In this document: one piece after another, positions 48,701 to 60,782 of the stretch
Numbering within the stretch: the stretch's first letter is position 1
Layout: the number at the start of each line of letters is the position of its first letter
NCBI RefSeq assembly: GCF_945859685.1
Contig: NC_079148.1
Span: forward strand, 31,135,946-31,199,945
From: Eupeodes corollae
Taxonomy: Eukaryota; Arthropoda; Insecta; Diptera; Syrphidae
Length of the DNA stretch: 64,000 nucleotides
Reading direction: 5' to 3'
Position numbers and translations under genes: made by a program
The notes under the pieces: generated by a model
The model's input: only the letters and a program-made list of their open reading frames with translations
Told to the model about the DNA's origin: nothing
The model's database searches: none

Positions 48701-48950
48701 AGCAGATATCGGCTAAGATGATTTTCCATTACGATAGTACAAGAAAGTTATATTAATATATAGCCTAAATATCGTTTATGTAGCTCGCATAGAGGAATTC
48801 GATAATATTTTGTAACAGGTTTTCCAATTAGAGATTTCATATTGACACCTAGCATTTTAAATGAAAATCTATGGATATTGTTTTAATTGTATACCACTAA
48901 TAATAATGGAAAACAATATCAGCTCCAGAAAATCGACATCTTCTAAATAA
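45791..48950. other. Unassigned, partly GC-richer stretch
   Basis: No gene supported. ORFs of 134 codons (46847) and 125 codons (47660, minus) have no recognisable domain; the first overlaps the family C fragment, so it is unlikely to be real. The 47.4-48.5 kb part is less AT-rich than the flanks and shows no repeat match. Confidence 0.35.
47087..47165 (+). repeat. Distal fragment of family C repeat
   Basis: CGGTTTTTTT, AATGGCATTTATATTTTTGA and CCAAACTTATTTTACAGGTA correspond to 45690-45770 with a few substitutions. Confidence 0.55.
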
Positions 48951-48954
48951 CCGA

Positions 48955-49545
48955 CAGTAGATACTGCTTTCGCAGCCACTGGTGATCTTATATCTTATCT
49001 CACTCACCAAACAGTAGAGCAAATCCTTACATCGTTTTGTCAAAGTAAGCTTATTACATTTGATATTTCAAAGGCATTTGATAGAGCTTCTATCAGGCTC
49101 TCTTATTCTTACTGGATTAGAAAATAACTTTTTGATCTTTCAAAAAAAGTAAAATTGAATGGTTCTAACTCTGAAGTTTACAAAATAAATGCTGGTGTGC
49201 TTGAGGGCTCCGTTTTATCTCCGGAAATCTTTTTTGTAATGATCTCCTGTCTGTAACTTCTAATCCATAAAACTATCAAATTTTTTCGCTGACGATAGTA
49301 TTGTTGGATTTATTTGAGCGGATTATGGTCTAGAGAAATAGCCATTTGCTTATATCTCCTCAAACGATTAAACCGTGATACTCGTGCTTCTTGGAATGCT
49401 CACCAGTATACCCTCGAGCCTAACTTAGATAGAACTATCAAATCTAGAGAGTTTTTTCCTAGCCGTACTACGCAAATTCCTTACCATCCTCTTTCTTTCT
49501 CAGCCATGGAATATTCGAAAATTCGCTTATATAAAGGTAAATAGT
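48955..49545 (+). pseudogene. Family B retrotransposon remnant with internal deletion
   Basis: Motif A survives as LITFDISKAFD near 49045-49085. It is followed by a degraded GVLEGSVLSPEIFF segment, then FADDSIV near 49285. The sequence then jumps to the C-terminus (RLNRDTRASWNAHQYTLEPN and DRTIKSREFF, 49360-49450), so several hundred bases between are missing. Stops are present. The C-terminal words match those of the minus-strand copy at 23404-23520. Confidence 0.82.
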
Positions 49546-49737
49546 CATATTATTTTCATTACTTAACGACTGTGTGTTCTCGATAACCTTTCAGATATTA
49601 AGTGTTTAAGTTTTATTCAATTGTGCACCTTGGCAAAGTTTTTATCTTTCACATGGAAAAAGGTCTAAAGGTGTTAAATCAAAATATCTAGGTTTAAAAT
49701 TACGACCACTTCTTCGACAAATAACACGGAAAGGATT

Positions 49738-50075
49738 ATTAACTTCCCATAGGAAGTTATTGTAATGGGTTCGATTTGTTAAATTGAAAATGTTGACATT
49801 TCTCGACATTTCAGGGTCCATAGAGTCGATATAAAGCAAACAAATTTGTCACCTCGAAAATATTATGAATAAAAATCATTTCATCTCCATAACAACTTTG
49901 TGCAACGAAAAATAACGTTTTTAACATCGAAATTATATTTTTTTTATACAAAATTGAATTTCGACTTAAATATCTTTTCACCAATTTGAGATTATGGCTT
50001 CAAACTTTTTTTGTTCTATTTGAGATTATAGCTTCCAACTTTTTTTTGTTCTTTAAGAACTATTGTTTTTAACGT
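49738..50075 (+). repeat. Family P element, left-end fragment
   Basis: An intact palindrome AACTTCC-CATA-GGAAGTT (49741-49758) and TTGTAATGGGTTCGATTTGT begin it. The TTTCAGGGTCCATAGAGTCG block follows, then a jump into the monomer region. No right end was found. The segment TTTGAGATTATGGCTTC is partly duplicated at 49983-50040. Confidence 0.8.
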
Positions 50076-52571
50076 TGGGACATTAAAGATGGACAAAGCC
50101 TTAAATGCTTTGATTCTGCTTAAGTAGCTTACGAGTTGAAAATTATGATGATTTTTGGTTGGAAATCCCGAAATTTGTATACAGTTTAAGGACCTATTCA
50201 GCGAAGATGTGATGTTGTTGATGGTCAGTTACAATCTAGACTTCTTGTAGTAACCGAAGAACACCTAAAACTTGAGTTTTTATTCAGAAATCAATAAGGA
50301 ATTCTTGACATTACTCACTCTCAAAATCTAAAATTCGGTCACCCTTCGTTTCACTATTCCAAGCGAAGAAGCTTCACGACGGCGACGGTTTAAAAGTGAT
50401 TAAAGTTTAAACTTTCATGCCAGCGAGCTTAAGTTCAATTCCTGCTTGCTACACTTTAAGTTTCCGTAAGCTTCCAAAGAATTGAAAAGTTTCCAAGATA
50501 AATTGTTGTCATAAAATTTAGTATTTTAATTAGCCTTTAGGAGCATGAAAACTGAAGGTCCCCTTTGCTCTGCTAAACAAAAATTATTATGAAGTAGTAA
50601 AATTAACATTTACATATAAAAATCCTCAAATTGGTTTTGATTGAGGGATTTAATAGTATTTTACCAAGTTCTGAGAAAAGCATTGATATCCTTAAGCCAG
50701 TCACTCAATAACACACCATATCGTTGGTCTTCTTTCCTGAATTAAGATGCTGACGAAAGACTTCCCAGCTTTAAATTTAGTTCTGTGACGTTTGCAAGGA
50801 ATTTTTAAACCATTTTTGCACAATTTTCAAAGACAACGTTTTAAGTTAAATTATTTAAAAGCGTTGAACTGTAGTTATCCACCTTTTTAAAACTTTATTC
50901 TCATGCATATGGTCTCAAAAGCCTTTTAATTTTCCCTAAAAAATTGAGTTTCGTTACTTGGTTTCTCACAATATACCAAAGTCCCCATACCATTGTGGCT
51001 AGATTGCATTTTGGTTCTTGCACAAGTCGTGCTCTGCCTGCAATAGGATTAAGTTTATTCTCTTTGGCTGGAAGGATTGTACACTTGAGTATAAAAAGAC
51101 CGGAAAAGTTAATGACTTTATTTTTGGCACAACACACATATTGAGCTCTAAGAGACAGAGAGAGAGAGTGAGAGAGAAAAAGAAAGAGAAGTGGTCCTTG
51201 TTCCTGTTTCCTGTTTCCGGAATCGTAAGGTAGGAATGAGATGACGGACCAAGGCAATTACTGTACTCATATATAAGGATGAACGGAAGGAAAGAGAGTT
51301 GTTTTGGCTCAGTTGAGTGGCTGCGCCCAGAGTTAACATACATGTACATTCGTATATGGAGGTATATTGCCAGAAGGTATACGTGCAACGTGCACTTCTG
51401 ACGGTCCTGATGCTGCTGTAGCCGACAACAGCTTCAAATTGAGAGAAAGAATGTACAAACGAACGAACGTATTAAGGGAAGTAAAGTTGGCTGTACATAG
51501 TTTCATATACATATGTACATATACAATTATATTTCTATAGAAACTTTAGAAAACCTTATCCCAAACAGAACTATACAGCTCCTAACACTGTAAGCCGAGC
51601 TGAAGATGCTCTTGGGTCAATGGAAGGGAAAGGAATTAGCGAAATCCAAATAAGTATTTTAATTAATTTGCCAAATGGCTTGGCCAGGAGGGATCCTTTT
51701 AGAAATTTATGGAAAACACACATGCATTTAGGTGAATCGAAAACGAAATCACGATGCAATGTAACCAGTCTCGACTGAGTGTATATTGGTGTTTAGGGCA
51801 ACGGGAAAATTGAACTTGCAAGTAGTTGCAACAGCCAGCACCAGCGCCAACGCCAAGCTCAATAGCTGCATAACCTTATAGTTAGATGAAAGTGTTTTCG
51901 TTTCGAGTTTTTTGGGCTATGGTTTGGATGTAGTTGACAAGGCTACAAACATAACCTACTTAATGAGCTCGGCTAAAAGGTTTACAAGAATATTTTGTAT
52001 GGCATCATGAGAAAATGAAAGGATATACATATATAGGTAGGTACGGTTAGACATTGAATTTAATTGCTTCCAAATTGCTTTCGACTATATATAGGGCTTT
52101 GTAAACTTTGGTGGAACTTTTGAATTACATTTGCTGGGGTTTATCTCGTATGTTATTTTTTTCTCCTATGTAATTTAAAAAGACATTGTAAGGATATGTG
52201 AAAAACTATTTTTCAATTCAATTTAAGTTTAGTTTTTGCTGTCTGCTACTTTTGAATTTATTTAACAAAATCAAAAAGCTTTTAGAAATAGGAGAAAGAA
52301 ATTTACTTGCATTAAGATTCTTTGAAGGTCCATTTGTTGATTAAAAGTTCACAAAAGGTAAGTTTAGTTAAAAAACAAACAACTGTAAATTGAAAAATTT
52401 TAGAAAGCGGACAAATTTAAATTCATAACCTAAAAATAAAGAAATAACTTTGCAATGTCAGTTTAAATGATAAGTCTCCATTACAGTTATTTTTCTAGGG
52501 GTTTCAAACGTCAACCTTATATTTTTTGTTGTCAGTAGGAACAATTTTATCTTTTATTTTGTGGTGGTCCA
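50076..52571. other. Unassigned stretch
   Basis: No gene supported. A (GA)n-rich run lies at about 51150-51195. Overlapping ORFs of 118 and 129 codons on the minus strand at 50.9-51.4 kb include readings of that run and are treated as chance. The 51.0-52.1 kb part is less AT-rich than the flanks. Confidence 0.35.
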
Positions 52572-52724
52572 ATGAAATTCACCAATAATGAGATTAAGGT
52601 AAAAATTGAATGGGCACGTATTCATTTAAGAGGGATATTAAATTACCCAATAGATGGAGCTTCAAAAACAATGCTGACTAAACATATTACAAATGTTTAC
52701 TTTACAAGATCGCTTGATTTTTGA
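52572..52724 (+). CDS. Small ORF, 50 codons, unknown (candidate)
   Basis: I do not recognise this product. The ORF reads MKFTNNEIKVKIEWARIHLR at its start and ends in TRSLDF. It is mixed charged and hydrophobic with no signal peptide. It lies 118 bases upstream of another small ORF on the same strand, and no repeat of the window overlaps it. The pair could be a two-ORF small-peptide transcript, exons of one gene, or chance. Confidence 0.18.
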   Translation: MKFTNNEIKVKIEWARIHLRGILNYPIDGASKTMLTKHITNVYFTRSLDF

Positions 52725-52842
52725 CTTTTAAAAAAAACTCACGTTAATTTGCATTATCTGTCAAAAAAAGAAGTATTTTTTGACGGTACATTTTTAAAGT
52801 AAAGTTTTATTAATTCCAAATTACAAAACCTGCACCCTAGAG

Positions 52843-53094
52843 ATGGAAATGGAACAAGATAACGAAAACATAGAAGATTTTGATTGTTGCTTTTACATTG
52901 CCATTTATGGAATTTCTTTGATAATTTGTGTGGCAGTTACTTCAAAAATTGTAACGGATTTTCGGAATAGAAATAAACTATCGGAGTTACAGTCGGATTT
53001 AGGTATTCCCATTTTGTTCTGGATAGATTTTCATTTAATTATTGGATTATCAATCACAATGATGTACTTTCTGTTTTTACTTTATGACAAATAA
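52843..53094 (+). CDS. Small ORF, 83 codons, predicted two-pass membrane peptide (candidate)
   Basis: I do not recognise a family. The N-terminus is acidic (MEMEQDNENIEDFD). Two hydrophobic segments follow, about residues 15-34 (CCFYIAIYGISLIICVAVTS) and about 62-80 (HLIIGLSITMMYFLFLL). They are separated by a charged loop with TDFRNRNKLSELQ, consistent with two membrane helices. An AATAAA overlaps the stop codon (53090-53095), a possible polyadenylation signal. No window repeat overlaps it. Against it: the length is not far above chance in AT-rich DNA, and no promoter or splice context is evident. I rate it as the most gene-like unexplained ORF in the window. Confidence 0.3.
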   Translation: MEMEQDNENIEDFDCCFYIAIYGISLIICVAVTSKIVTDFRNRNKLSELQSDLGIPILFWIDFHLIIGLSITMMYFLFLLYDK

Positions 53095-53099
53095 AATAA

Positions 53100-56000
53100 G
53101 TTAATTGTATTAAAACGTTTACTTTAAAATTTTAATTATATTTTTAACAGCGTGGCTCAGCGCGAATCAAAATGAAGACAATTTGAAAAGAAATGTTATT
53201 TAGAACATTTAAATTTCCCTGATATGTATCTTTTTTCGAATAAAATAATAACAAGTTTTAAAAACATTTGAATTATTATGAGTTTGTTTTGTCAAACTGA
53301 AAACTTTAAAATTTCAAAAAATAAAACTTGAGGTCTAACGTCTTGAATATTTCGACATAAAAGTCTTCAACTTAAGTTTTTGATTGCATATTATTTCCGA
53401 AGATCTATAAATAACTATTTGGCTTGTTATGAAAATATAACAGGGGAAACACTTTTAACGAAACCAAGGGTAAGTTTTCGGTTTTTAGTTTTAGTCGTCT
53501 TCTGATATAAAAAGCTAAATGAAATTTAACCGAACGTATGCGCACACATACATAACTCTTCCTCAATTATAGCAATTTTGGTGAACAAAGAAAATCATAT
53601 GAAACAAAACCTTAAGCACTTCCTGTTTCTGTTTCCTGACTTATCCATAAACCAGATTTAAGTCTGAGGAAGGATTATCAGTATAAAAAAGTGTTATTTA
53701 CAAAGTAAAAACCTCGAAGAAGAGGAAGAAACTCAAAAGTATCATCATTATTTGTCATACAGTTTCCAAGTTTTTGTTTCCCGTCCGTGTCGTCGTCGTC
53801 ATCGGCGGCGTCGTCGCCACCACCGATGCTAAAATTCTTCCGTTTATCTTTCGAGACTACCCAAAAAATAAAAAAAAAACCTGAACTTTCCAAAACAAAG
53901 ACTAAGGAACTTTTCTTCCCTCTTAAATCACTCCACGTGCCATATCGCCAGCCGTACGCCACTGCCACTGCCTTTCCTTACCACAACTTTGCTCGTCAAC
54001 GAAATAAAGTTGCAGAAAACGACAAGGACGTACGACACGACACGACGAAAACTCTCTATCATTGACACCCAGAGTTTGGTCTTTATGAGCGCTTAGCATG
54101 CATTATTTTATATAGGAGTATGTATGTCTGTGTATTCCATTGTGGGCAGAGTCTTAATGCAGCTTAATGCTTAAAGTATTCACCCTATCTGGATAGCGGT
54201 ACAAAGAAAGACTTTTAATAAGGATAGGAAGACGGTGTAAAAACAAAACAAAAAATAAAACTGCCTCTTTTGTACCACCATCATCAACCACCCACCGCAC
54301 TGCCACGCCACCTAACAAAAACTCAGCTACTGAGATCAACAATGCTACGCCATTTAGGAACTATACACACTCTCTATACCGTTAAAGACAATAAGCTTCT
54401 AACGGTTATGAAGTTTTGAGGGTGAAAACTTGGCGATGCATTTGCACTTGCATCAGTGCACAGGAAGCGTTGAGTTTATATAGTTATGTTTTTCTTTTGT
54501 TGTATTTTGTGTTTGGAATTTCGCACTTCTAGTTTTCGTTCTTATTCATCTCGTCGCTTCTGTGCATGCCCTTCCTCGTTTTCAATGAAATGGCTGATGG
54601 GAATCCGTTTTTGCAATGGTGAATCCTTGTATGCCACCATGCCGTGCTCCTGGGTGCCATATAGTTCTGGAAACGAGCAAGAAAAACATTATTAATCATG
54701 AAGTTTATTGCTTTTGGTTTTGTTGAAGAAACCCCTTTCTATAGTATCAACTGAACTCGACTCAACTAGCGGGAAACGGAAATTGACCTGAGCAATGACA
54801 GTCTTGAAAGTTGTTTTGCAGAACTTGATTAAAAAGGTGGTTTTAGATGTTTTGATGATTAGTGATGCGGTTGCAAGAGGTTTATAAAGTCAAAGCTTAC
54901 ACCTCAAGGTTTCAGCCATTTTCGGTTTTCTTATATAGAGATTAATTGGTTGCAATTGTTAGAAATGTTTTTGTTATCTAGTTTTGTGTTGGTTTTAGGA
55001 AATAATTTAGTTGACAGGAATAAAATACAGTAAAATTGTTTCAGAAAACTTGATCATGTGGTTAAAGGTGATTTTCTCTCACTCTAAAGTTTTTGATGAA
55101 ATGTCCTTGATCAGTAAGTTCAAACTTTTATTATGGTGGTTTCTTGGGCGGTAACTGCTTTCTTGGATAATATTGGATTCATTTTTTTAATTGTTTACAG
55201 ATTTTTAGCATAATCGGCTCTTTTCAATTTTCCATAAAACAAATCAAATGGGTAAAATAGCTCAGAGATTCAATGCCAAGACAATAGGTAACACCATTTT
55301 GGAATTTGATGTGCAATTTATCGATCATGGCGTAGGCTGTGTGGAACGCGATTCCTAGTAGATTAAAGGTACTGAAACTTTATACGATAATACGCGTACT
55401 TAGTTTACTCCCACATGTTAAAGATTTTACGGCCCATTTAAAATGTTTGGAAAGAAATATGTATTCAAAATTTTTGCTTGTTTTAAAATTTGTTAAGTTT
55501 TTGTGTAAAAATATTTAAATCACATACATAAATCTTTTCCAATAAATGTTTGTGAACAAGCAAAATATATATTAGAAACAACAAATAAGAGATTAATGCT
55601 AGACCTTGACCTAAAGTCTGCATGAAAAAATAATTGGTACTACCTTAGCTGAAAATAGAACGTGAAAACAACTTGATGGCTTCTTTTGAAAATGTTACTT
55701 ACGATAAAATATAGGAAAAGGGTCCAATAGATAACGCAAATTCCCATTTATTGATGAAATTCCCTTGAACCCTAACTTATTCCGTATAAACTCTTATTCC
55801 AACTTTCAACTCTTATAATTTATTGGTTTTGGTTAAACATTTAAAGGTGCCTACATTTATTGAATAAATTACAACTTTTATAGTAACTGAAGAAAAACCT
55901 TAAGTAGATGAACATTGAACATCAATGCCATCTTCCTCTATCACTTTTCGAGCTAGACATTAGAAGTAGGTGCATAGGTAGGTACTTTAATTCAGTATCA

Positions 56001-57280
56001 AATTACTCTAGACATCTTTATTTTAATCAAATAATGTTAAATTTCACGTAAGTAAAAGGTTCACTAATTAGCATTAAACAACTTTGATGCCATATTACTG
56101 TATGTACCTACCTCTACTTATAATTGTAAGAATCTCTTATCGTCCTTACAGCATCAGTCGTTCTCGTCAGCAAAGAACCCTGGAGCTAAATTTTTGCTGA
56201 TGTAAACATCAAAGTTTATATGTATAAATGTATATGAACTCCAGACTTCAGACAAGCAATTAGTATGAACTGTCACGTCTAAGTAAGTGAAGCGTTTATA
56301 TACCTTCCTTTACCTACTTGCCCTCAGTAATTTTTGAATATTCAAGCATAAGGACGTATTATTATATTTGTTGACTTGGTTTATATCTGAATGGCTATCA
56401 CAAAAAAAGTTTGCTTTTATTTAAAAAGATTGACATAATGTAGGTATGTATCATCTACACATAGGTATTTGCATTGCGTTCTCTGTGTTTTTTTTATAAA
56501 AGAATGCTTGTCAAATCTTTTGGATAAAGACAATTACTTTTGAGTAGACTTGTTGGGTTTTAAAGTTTTTATTTTATTTTGTATCTGCTTTTGACAATTT
56601 GTTTGAGTGTTATGTCGTTTGTGTCTCAAACAAAAAAGCACACATGAAATGTTAAGATAAAAATAAATGTTCTTTTATAATTTTCAAAAAAAGCGAAGTT
56701 AATGAAAATAAATCAGTAAATTGAAATTGATTGCCTTTAAAATGGGACTTTGTCGTGGTGCAGAGAAAAAATAACTTTTTTATAAACCACTTGCAGACTT
56801 TCAACAAAAAGACACCTTATTTACTGACTCTTAACCATTTTATAGCAAAAAAATCAAATCAGTTTATCTTTTCTTAAAGTCTAGTAGGAAACATTTTGTA
56901 TATACTCGTACTATTTTATGTTTGTTGTGAGACCAACAATAATTTAAGAATGCAACATTTTAAATTCAAAGATCCAGAAAATTTGTTGAAAATCAATTAA
57001 AAAAATACGTATACCCCTAAGTGTACCAAATTACTCTATTAAGAATAACGAATTGAATACGTTTTCTTCACTAAGGGCGGGTAAATGTTGAAATGAAATA
57101 AAACTAGCTGTGTGTGAGGTATTAAAAAAATTATATTTTTCTTTGAAAGGTGCTTGCATGCGATTAAGTGTGGAATATGACATAATTCAAATACCCGCCT
57201 TGGCTTCTTACGGAGGGACGGATCCAAGTGGTCCAATTTTCAATGACTCTTCTGGATATGTGTGATATTTTCACCTTTAG
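53100..57280. other. Unassigned, partly GC-richer stretch
   Basis: No gene is supported. At 53.7-54.7 kb the composition is less AT-rich, with GTCGTCGTC-type and CCACCATCATC-type runs and ORFs of 60-96 codons on both strands that mainly read these runs. From 54.7 to 57.2 kb it is AT-rich with nothing recognised. No family repeat was seen in this 4-kb stretch, so it may be host intronic or intergenic sequence. Confidence 0.35.
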
Positions 57281-57284
57281 GGAA

Positions 57285-57480
57285 TCGGTCGATTATGGTT
57301 TATTTGTATAGACCTGCGACTTCAAAAAAAAAACCCCCAGGAAAAAGTTAAAGGGGGGTTAAATCGAATGACCTTGGTGGCCAATTGACATCACCCTTCA
57401 AGAGAGAACCTTACCCACAAATCGTTTGTTGCACGTAGTGCCGTCCTTCTGGAATCACATGTCTGTCTCGGTAAAAATTA
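57285..57480 (-). pseudogene. Mariner-type transposase C-terminal fragment
   Basis: On the minus strand a degraded segment reads FQKDGTTC-like wording and then GDVNWPPRSFDLTPL, the block before the third catalytic aspartate of mariner transposases. It then meets a stop where DFFLWG is expected. The rest of the enzyme is not readable. The wording differs from the mariners at 17.1 and 39.2 kb. Confidence 0.6.
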
Positions 57481-59170
57481 CCGCGACAAGAACCATTCTC
57501 TCCGTCATCCAAATACTTGTTTCTCCCTCCTCCATTCCTACAGGTGTTTCCTTCAATCTACTGAGAGAGAGAGGGGCAGCCATGGTCCATCAGCCATTGG
57601 ATCACTCTCTGAGTACTTTGGAAAGAAACATAACCATGGATGTCGATTTTCCACTTTAACTAAGGTGACAGACGGGCGGTCTGGTCAAATACTAAGAACG
57701 GGTGACAGCCAGTCCCCAAAGAATGAGCATAATTACCACCATAAGTGTCAGACGGATGGTCTGACTCCAGTAAACTAAAATTGGCACGGTCGACACTTGG
57801 TCTCCGAATGCCGAAGTTACTCCATGGGAGAATGGCTTCAAGCCCATCTTTTACACCCTCATTATACTTAAATGTACAAGATGGAACGATAACGTAAGTC
57901 CCTATTTCCCCAAATCTGCGCGAAAGTCAAACGAAATAACTTTAAAACGCGTGTAGCAAACTTCTGCCACATTTCTCTTCCCACAATTGTTATTAATCGA
58001 AACTTACTAATTTCCATCAAGTTTCCACAATTATATTTGTTTTGCTGGGAAATATCGGTGGGGAATAATGCAAAGTGTGAACAATCAAATTGCTTGAGTT
58101 CCAAGGTTTCTCTTTCATTCAAAATTGAATCGGGGATGTTAGGTGGCTGAATGCACCCACTGCATTCCCGCACTCTACAAGTCAGAGAAAAGCGCGGCGA
58201 ATTCAGGGATGACTTGCATTAAGCTGGGGAGATTAAAGTGCGAGTAAGAGAAGACTACTGGGTTTGCAACTGCGTTGGCACACTCACGCAAACAAGCTGA
58301 GCGTTGCTGAAAAAATGACGCGACCGAAACCCAAGTCACTGAGTTGCTGAAAGCACTGGGTATTTGAAGAAAAAGGGTTCATCCAGGCTTGGAAAAAGCC
58401 TGGGAACTCACTTTTTTGTAAGCTACGAAATCGAATAGATCGAAAGATAAGTAATTTTGGAAGATAGAAATTTGATTGGAAAAAAATTAAGTTGAGAAAG
58501 TGTTTTGAAAATTTGAAAAAAAAGAGAATAATTTTGGAAATTTGTTGGAAGATACTCTTTGAGATAAGAGGAAAAGAAGGAAAATTGGTTAAGGAAGGAA
58601 GTGAATCACATTATTTCGTTGTCGAGACATTGTTCAAAAAAAAATTATCGTTTGGCTTTGGCTGTTCGCTTTATTTCCGAAAATTATGGAACTCGTGACC
58701 CGCTTAAAATAAAACCGTTAACATTTTTTTTGGGACTAAACATTACCGGTCCATCTTATCTTTTCTTGAATATCGATTTGTTTCTTTGTTTAAAAGATCC
58801 TGGGTTTTAGCCCTACTTAATTGCAAGGTTTCCCAGGCAATTTACTTAACAATAAATATTTTAAAAATTAATTCCAAGACTTAATCTTTTATTGAAACTT
58901 CTTTCACCGTCGGTTTCGCTACGAAAGTTTGCAATTTCCTTAATTATAAAAAAAAATTGCTGGCGCCCTATTTCTCAATTTCAGGATAGATACCCCTGTG
59001 GTCACCGACATTTTTATATTCTCATCAATTTAATTGATCACCTACGATATCATCTCAATTAGGATATCAATTTATTCGCTGAACCCTAAGCTGAGTGGCC
59101 GGAAATATCAGCATCATACGTGCTGAATGTGCTAAAATTTTTTTCTACGACCTTCTTTACGTTTTAGGTT
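57481..59170. other. Unassigned stretch next to the mariner fragment
   Basis: At 57665-57850 there are two imperfect direct repeats about 82 bases apart, beginning CAGACGGGCGGTCTGG and CAGACGGATGGTCTGA. A 101-codon minus-strand ORF (57868-58173) has no recognisable domain. The region 57.3-58.3 kb is GC-richer than the flanks. None of this is assigned. Confidence 0.35.
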
Positions 59171-59237
59171 CTAGTCTTCGTCGTAGGTTCGTTCGGGATC
59201 GTCGTGGTCGTAGTCGTGGTCTTCGTCGCGTCGCGTA
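59171..59237 (+). repeat. GTCGTG-rich simple sequence
   Basis: Imperfect iteration of TCGTCG and GTCGTGG units over about 65 bases, directly beside the end of the mariner remnant at 59243. Confidence 0.6.
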
Positions 59238-59242
59238 GAAAA

Positions 59243-60010
59243 ATTATAGCAACAGGTCTAGGTCCATATGGTTCAATTTGGGTCATAAGAAATTAGTTAT
59301 CATCGTCCCAAGATCCACACCAAACGGTAACTTTTTGATTAGGCATTATCACCTGGTGAACCTCGCGTGGGTTGGTGTCGTCCCAAAAACAGCAATTTTG
59401 CTTGTTAACAAAGCCATTCATCAAAAAATACGTCTCGTCACTAAAAATAATTTTTAGGCCAAAATTAGTTTCCTCTTCTAAACTATTCGAAGCCCAGTCA
59501 GCGAACAAACGGTGGCGTTGTCTGTGGGCAGAACTTTGAACTCCTGGATCAGTTGGATCTTGTACGGATGTAGGCCTAAGTCCCGCTGCCAAATTCGCCA
59601 AGTTGAAGTCTTGAAAAGGCCGAGTTCTTGTGCACGGCAAGGAATAGAGTGCCTCGAGTTATGGTGTACACTTTCATGGACCTCGGTGATGTATTCGGCC
59701 AATCAATTGCTTTCCTTGAACGTACGGGTGTTGGCTGATTATTAACTTAACCGGTCGTCTCATCCACCAAACGTTGAAAAGTCGACTGTGAAGAGCCACC
59801 ACGTCTACCGCGAAATGGGCGCAATGCGTGCAACGTTTGCGTCAACGAACATTAATTTTGATAGTAAAGTTTTATTATTTGAACGTGCTATTCAATCATG
59901 TTACTCACCATTATGATTTGGCACACAAAACTATGATAAACGAAAGATTTGACAGATGTCACCAAAATAAAATGGCCGCCACGAGGCCCCAAAATGCACG
60001 TGCGCCAATT
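59243..60010 (-). pseudogene. Decayed mariner-type transposase, same subfamily as 7185-7930
   Basis: On the minus strand: PFRGRRGGSSQSTFQRLVDE and NNQPTPVRS near 59.7-59.8 kb, then PCRAQELGLFKTSTWRIWQR and LGLHPYKIQLIQE, a frameshift near 59.54 kb, and then LFADWASNSLEEE, KIIFSDETYFLMNGFVNKQN (first catalytic aspartate in SDE) and KVTVWCGS. The end lies close to 59243, where the block equivalent to 7885-7905 is found. The third catalytic residue and C-terminus are missing. The region above 59.9 kb is probably the element's 5' leader. It is inactive. Confidence 0.85.
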
Positions 60011-60466
60011 GAAAACCCTTTAGTTTGGCACTAAAAAAGCTTAAAACTTAACTTAATTCATAAATCTAAGAGTTTTAAATTAAAGTTTTTTGCTGAAATT
60101 TACAATTTGTGAGTTACGAGATTTTCTTATGAAGCCGTCGATATTTGTATTACTGAGAATACTATCAAAGAACAAAATGGGTACATTATTATTCTATTGA
60201 ATTTAATCAGTACATTTTTACGTGGATAAGTATACTCATAACATACGTGATTCGATTTGTTAATTTGTATGAAAGGATAATCTGCCAGTTATCACGTACG
60301 ATGTTGTTTGGGTATTAGCTTAGGCTTGAAAACATTAATAAGGTGACTACATTACGTTTAAGTAACTTTTTAAAACAAAACACAAAATAAGTAACATTCA
60401 TGACAAAAAATTAATTAATTTGGAAAACAACACTTTTCATAACGCGCGGTTAAAAGAAAATGAAAA
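60011..60466. other. AT-rich spacer, nothing recognised
   Basis: No ORF, RNA gene or family repeat was recognised. Confidence 0.4.
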
Positions 60467-60499
60467 AAGAAGCCAGGATGTGATCCACACTGATAACCA
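60467..60499 (-). repeat. Terminal fragment of a family P element
   Basis: AGAAGCCAGGATGTGATCCA followed by CACTGATAAC corresponds to the GAGGCTGGGATGCGACCC end of family P with four or five substitutions. It is cut at the insertion point of the SINE at 60500. Confidence 0.6.
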
Positions 60500-60782
60500 T
60501 TACATTACATTACATTACATTTCACACTACTCAGCACATAAATGTACAGCGTAGAGAACACAGCACCTTGAGCGACTTGACTATGTAAGGTGATAACAAC
60601 ACAAGACATTAATACAAGACAGAAGGACAGAAGAGAAAGAATAACAGACAGGAAGAAAAAACACATGAAAACAGCACGCGGTAGGTTTTGAGACGGTCCC
60701 CCAACTGTCTACTAACCATGCTCACTGATGCTTGATTTCTGATCGATGGGAACCAAAGCTTTATCAGTGACTAACCGTTGCC
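60500..60782 (-). mobile_element. 5S rRNA-derived SINE with 12-bp target duplication
   Basis: On the minus strand the first roughly 115 bases (60782 down to 60669) align from end to end with insect 5S rRNA as I know it. The blocks are GGCAACGG at the start, GGTTCCCATCGATCAGAAAT, CAAGCATC (box A region), GGTTAGTAGACAGTTGGGGG with ACCG (box C region) and ACCGCGTGCTGTT at the end. An unrelated body of about 145 bases follows, then a tail of TGTAA pentamers (plus-strand CATTACATTACATTAC near 60498-60520). CACTGATAACCA flanks both sides (60488-60499 and 60783-60794). It would be transcribed by RNA polymerase III from the internal promoter and mobilised by a non-LTR enzyme in trans. It is not a functional 5S gene: it has many substitutions and a foreign 3' part. 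Confidence 0.85.

Noticed and set aside
50050..50450. Possible mariner-type helix-turn-helix fragment (TEEHLKL wording near 50.26 kb)
   Set aside because: Only a few residues fit and no catalytic block follows, so it is too weak to list.
57868..58173. 101-codon minus-strand ORF near a mariner fragment
   Set aside because: No motif recognised and no relation to transposase wording.
60669..60782. Functional 5S rRNA gene
   Set aside because: Many substitutions relative to 5S, a foreign body where a gene would terminate, and a SINE-type tail with target duplication.
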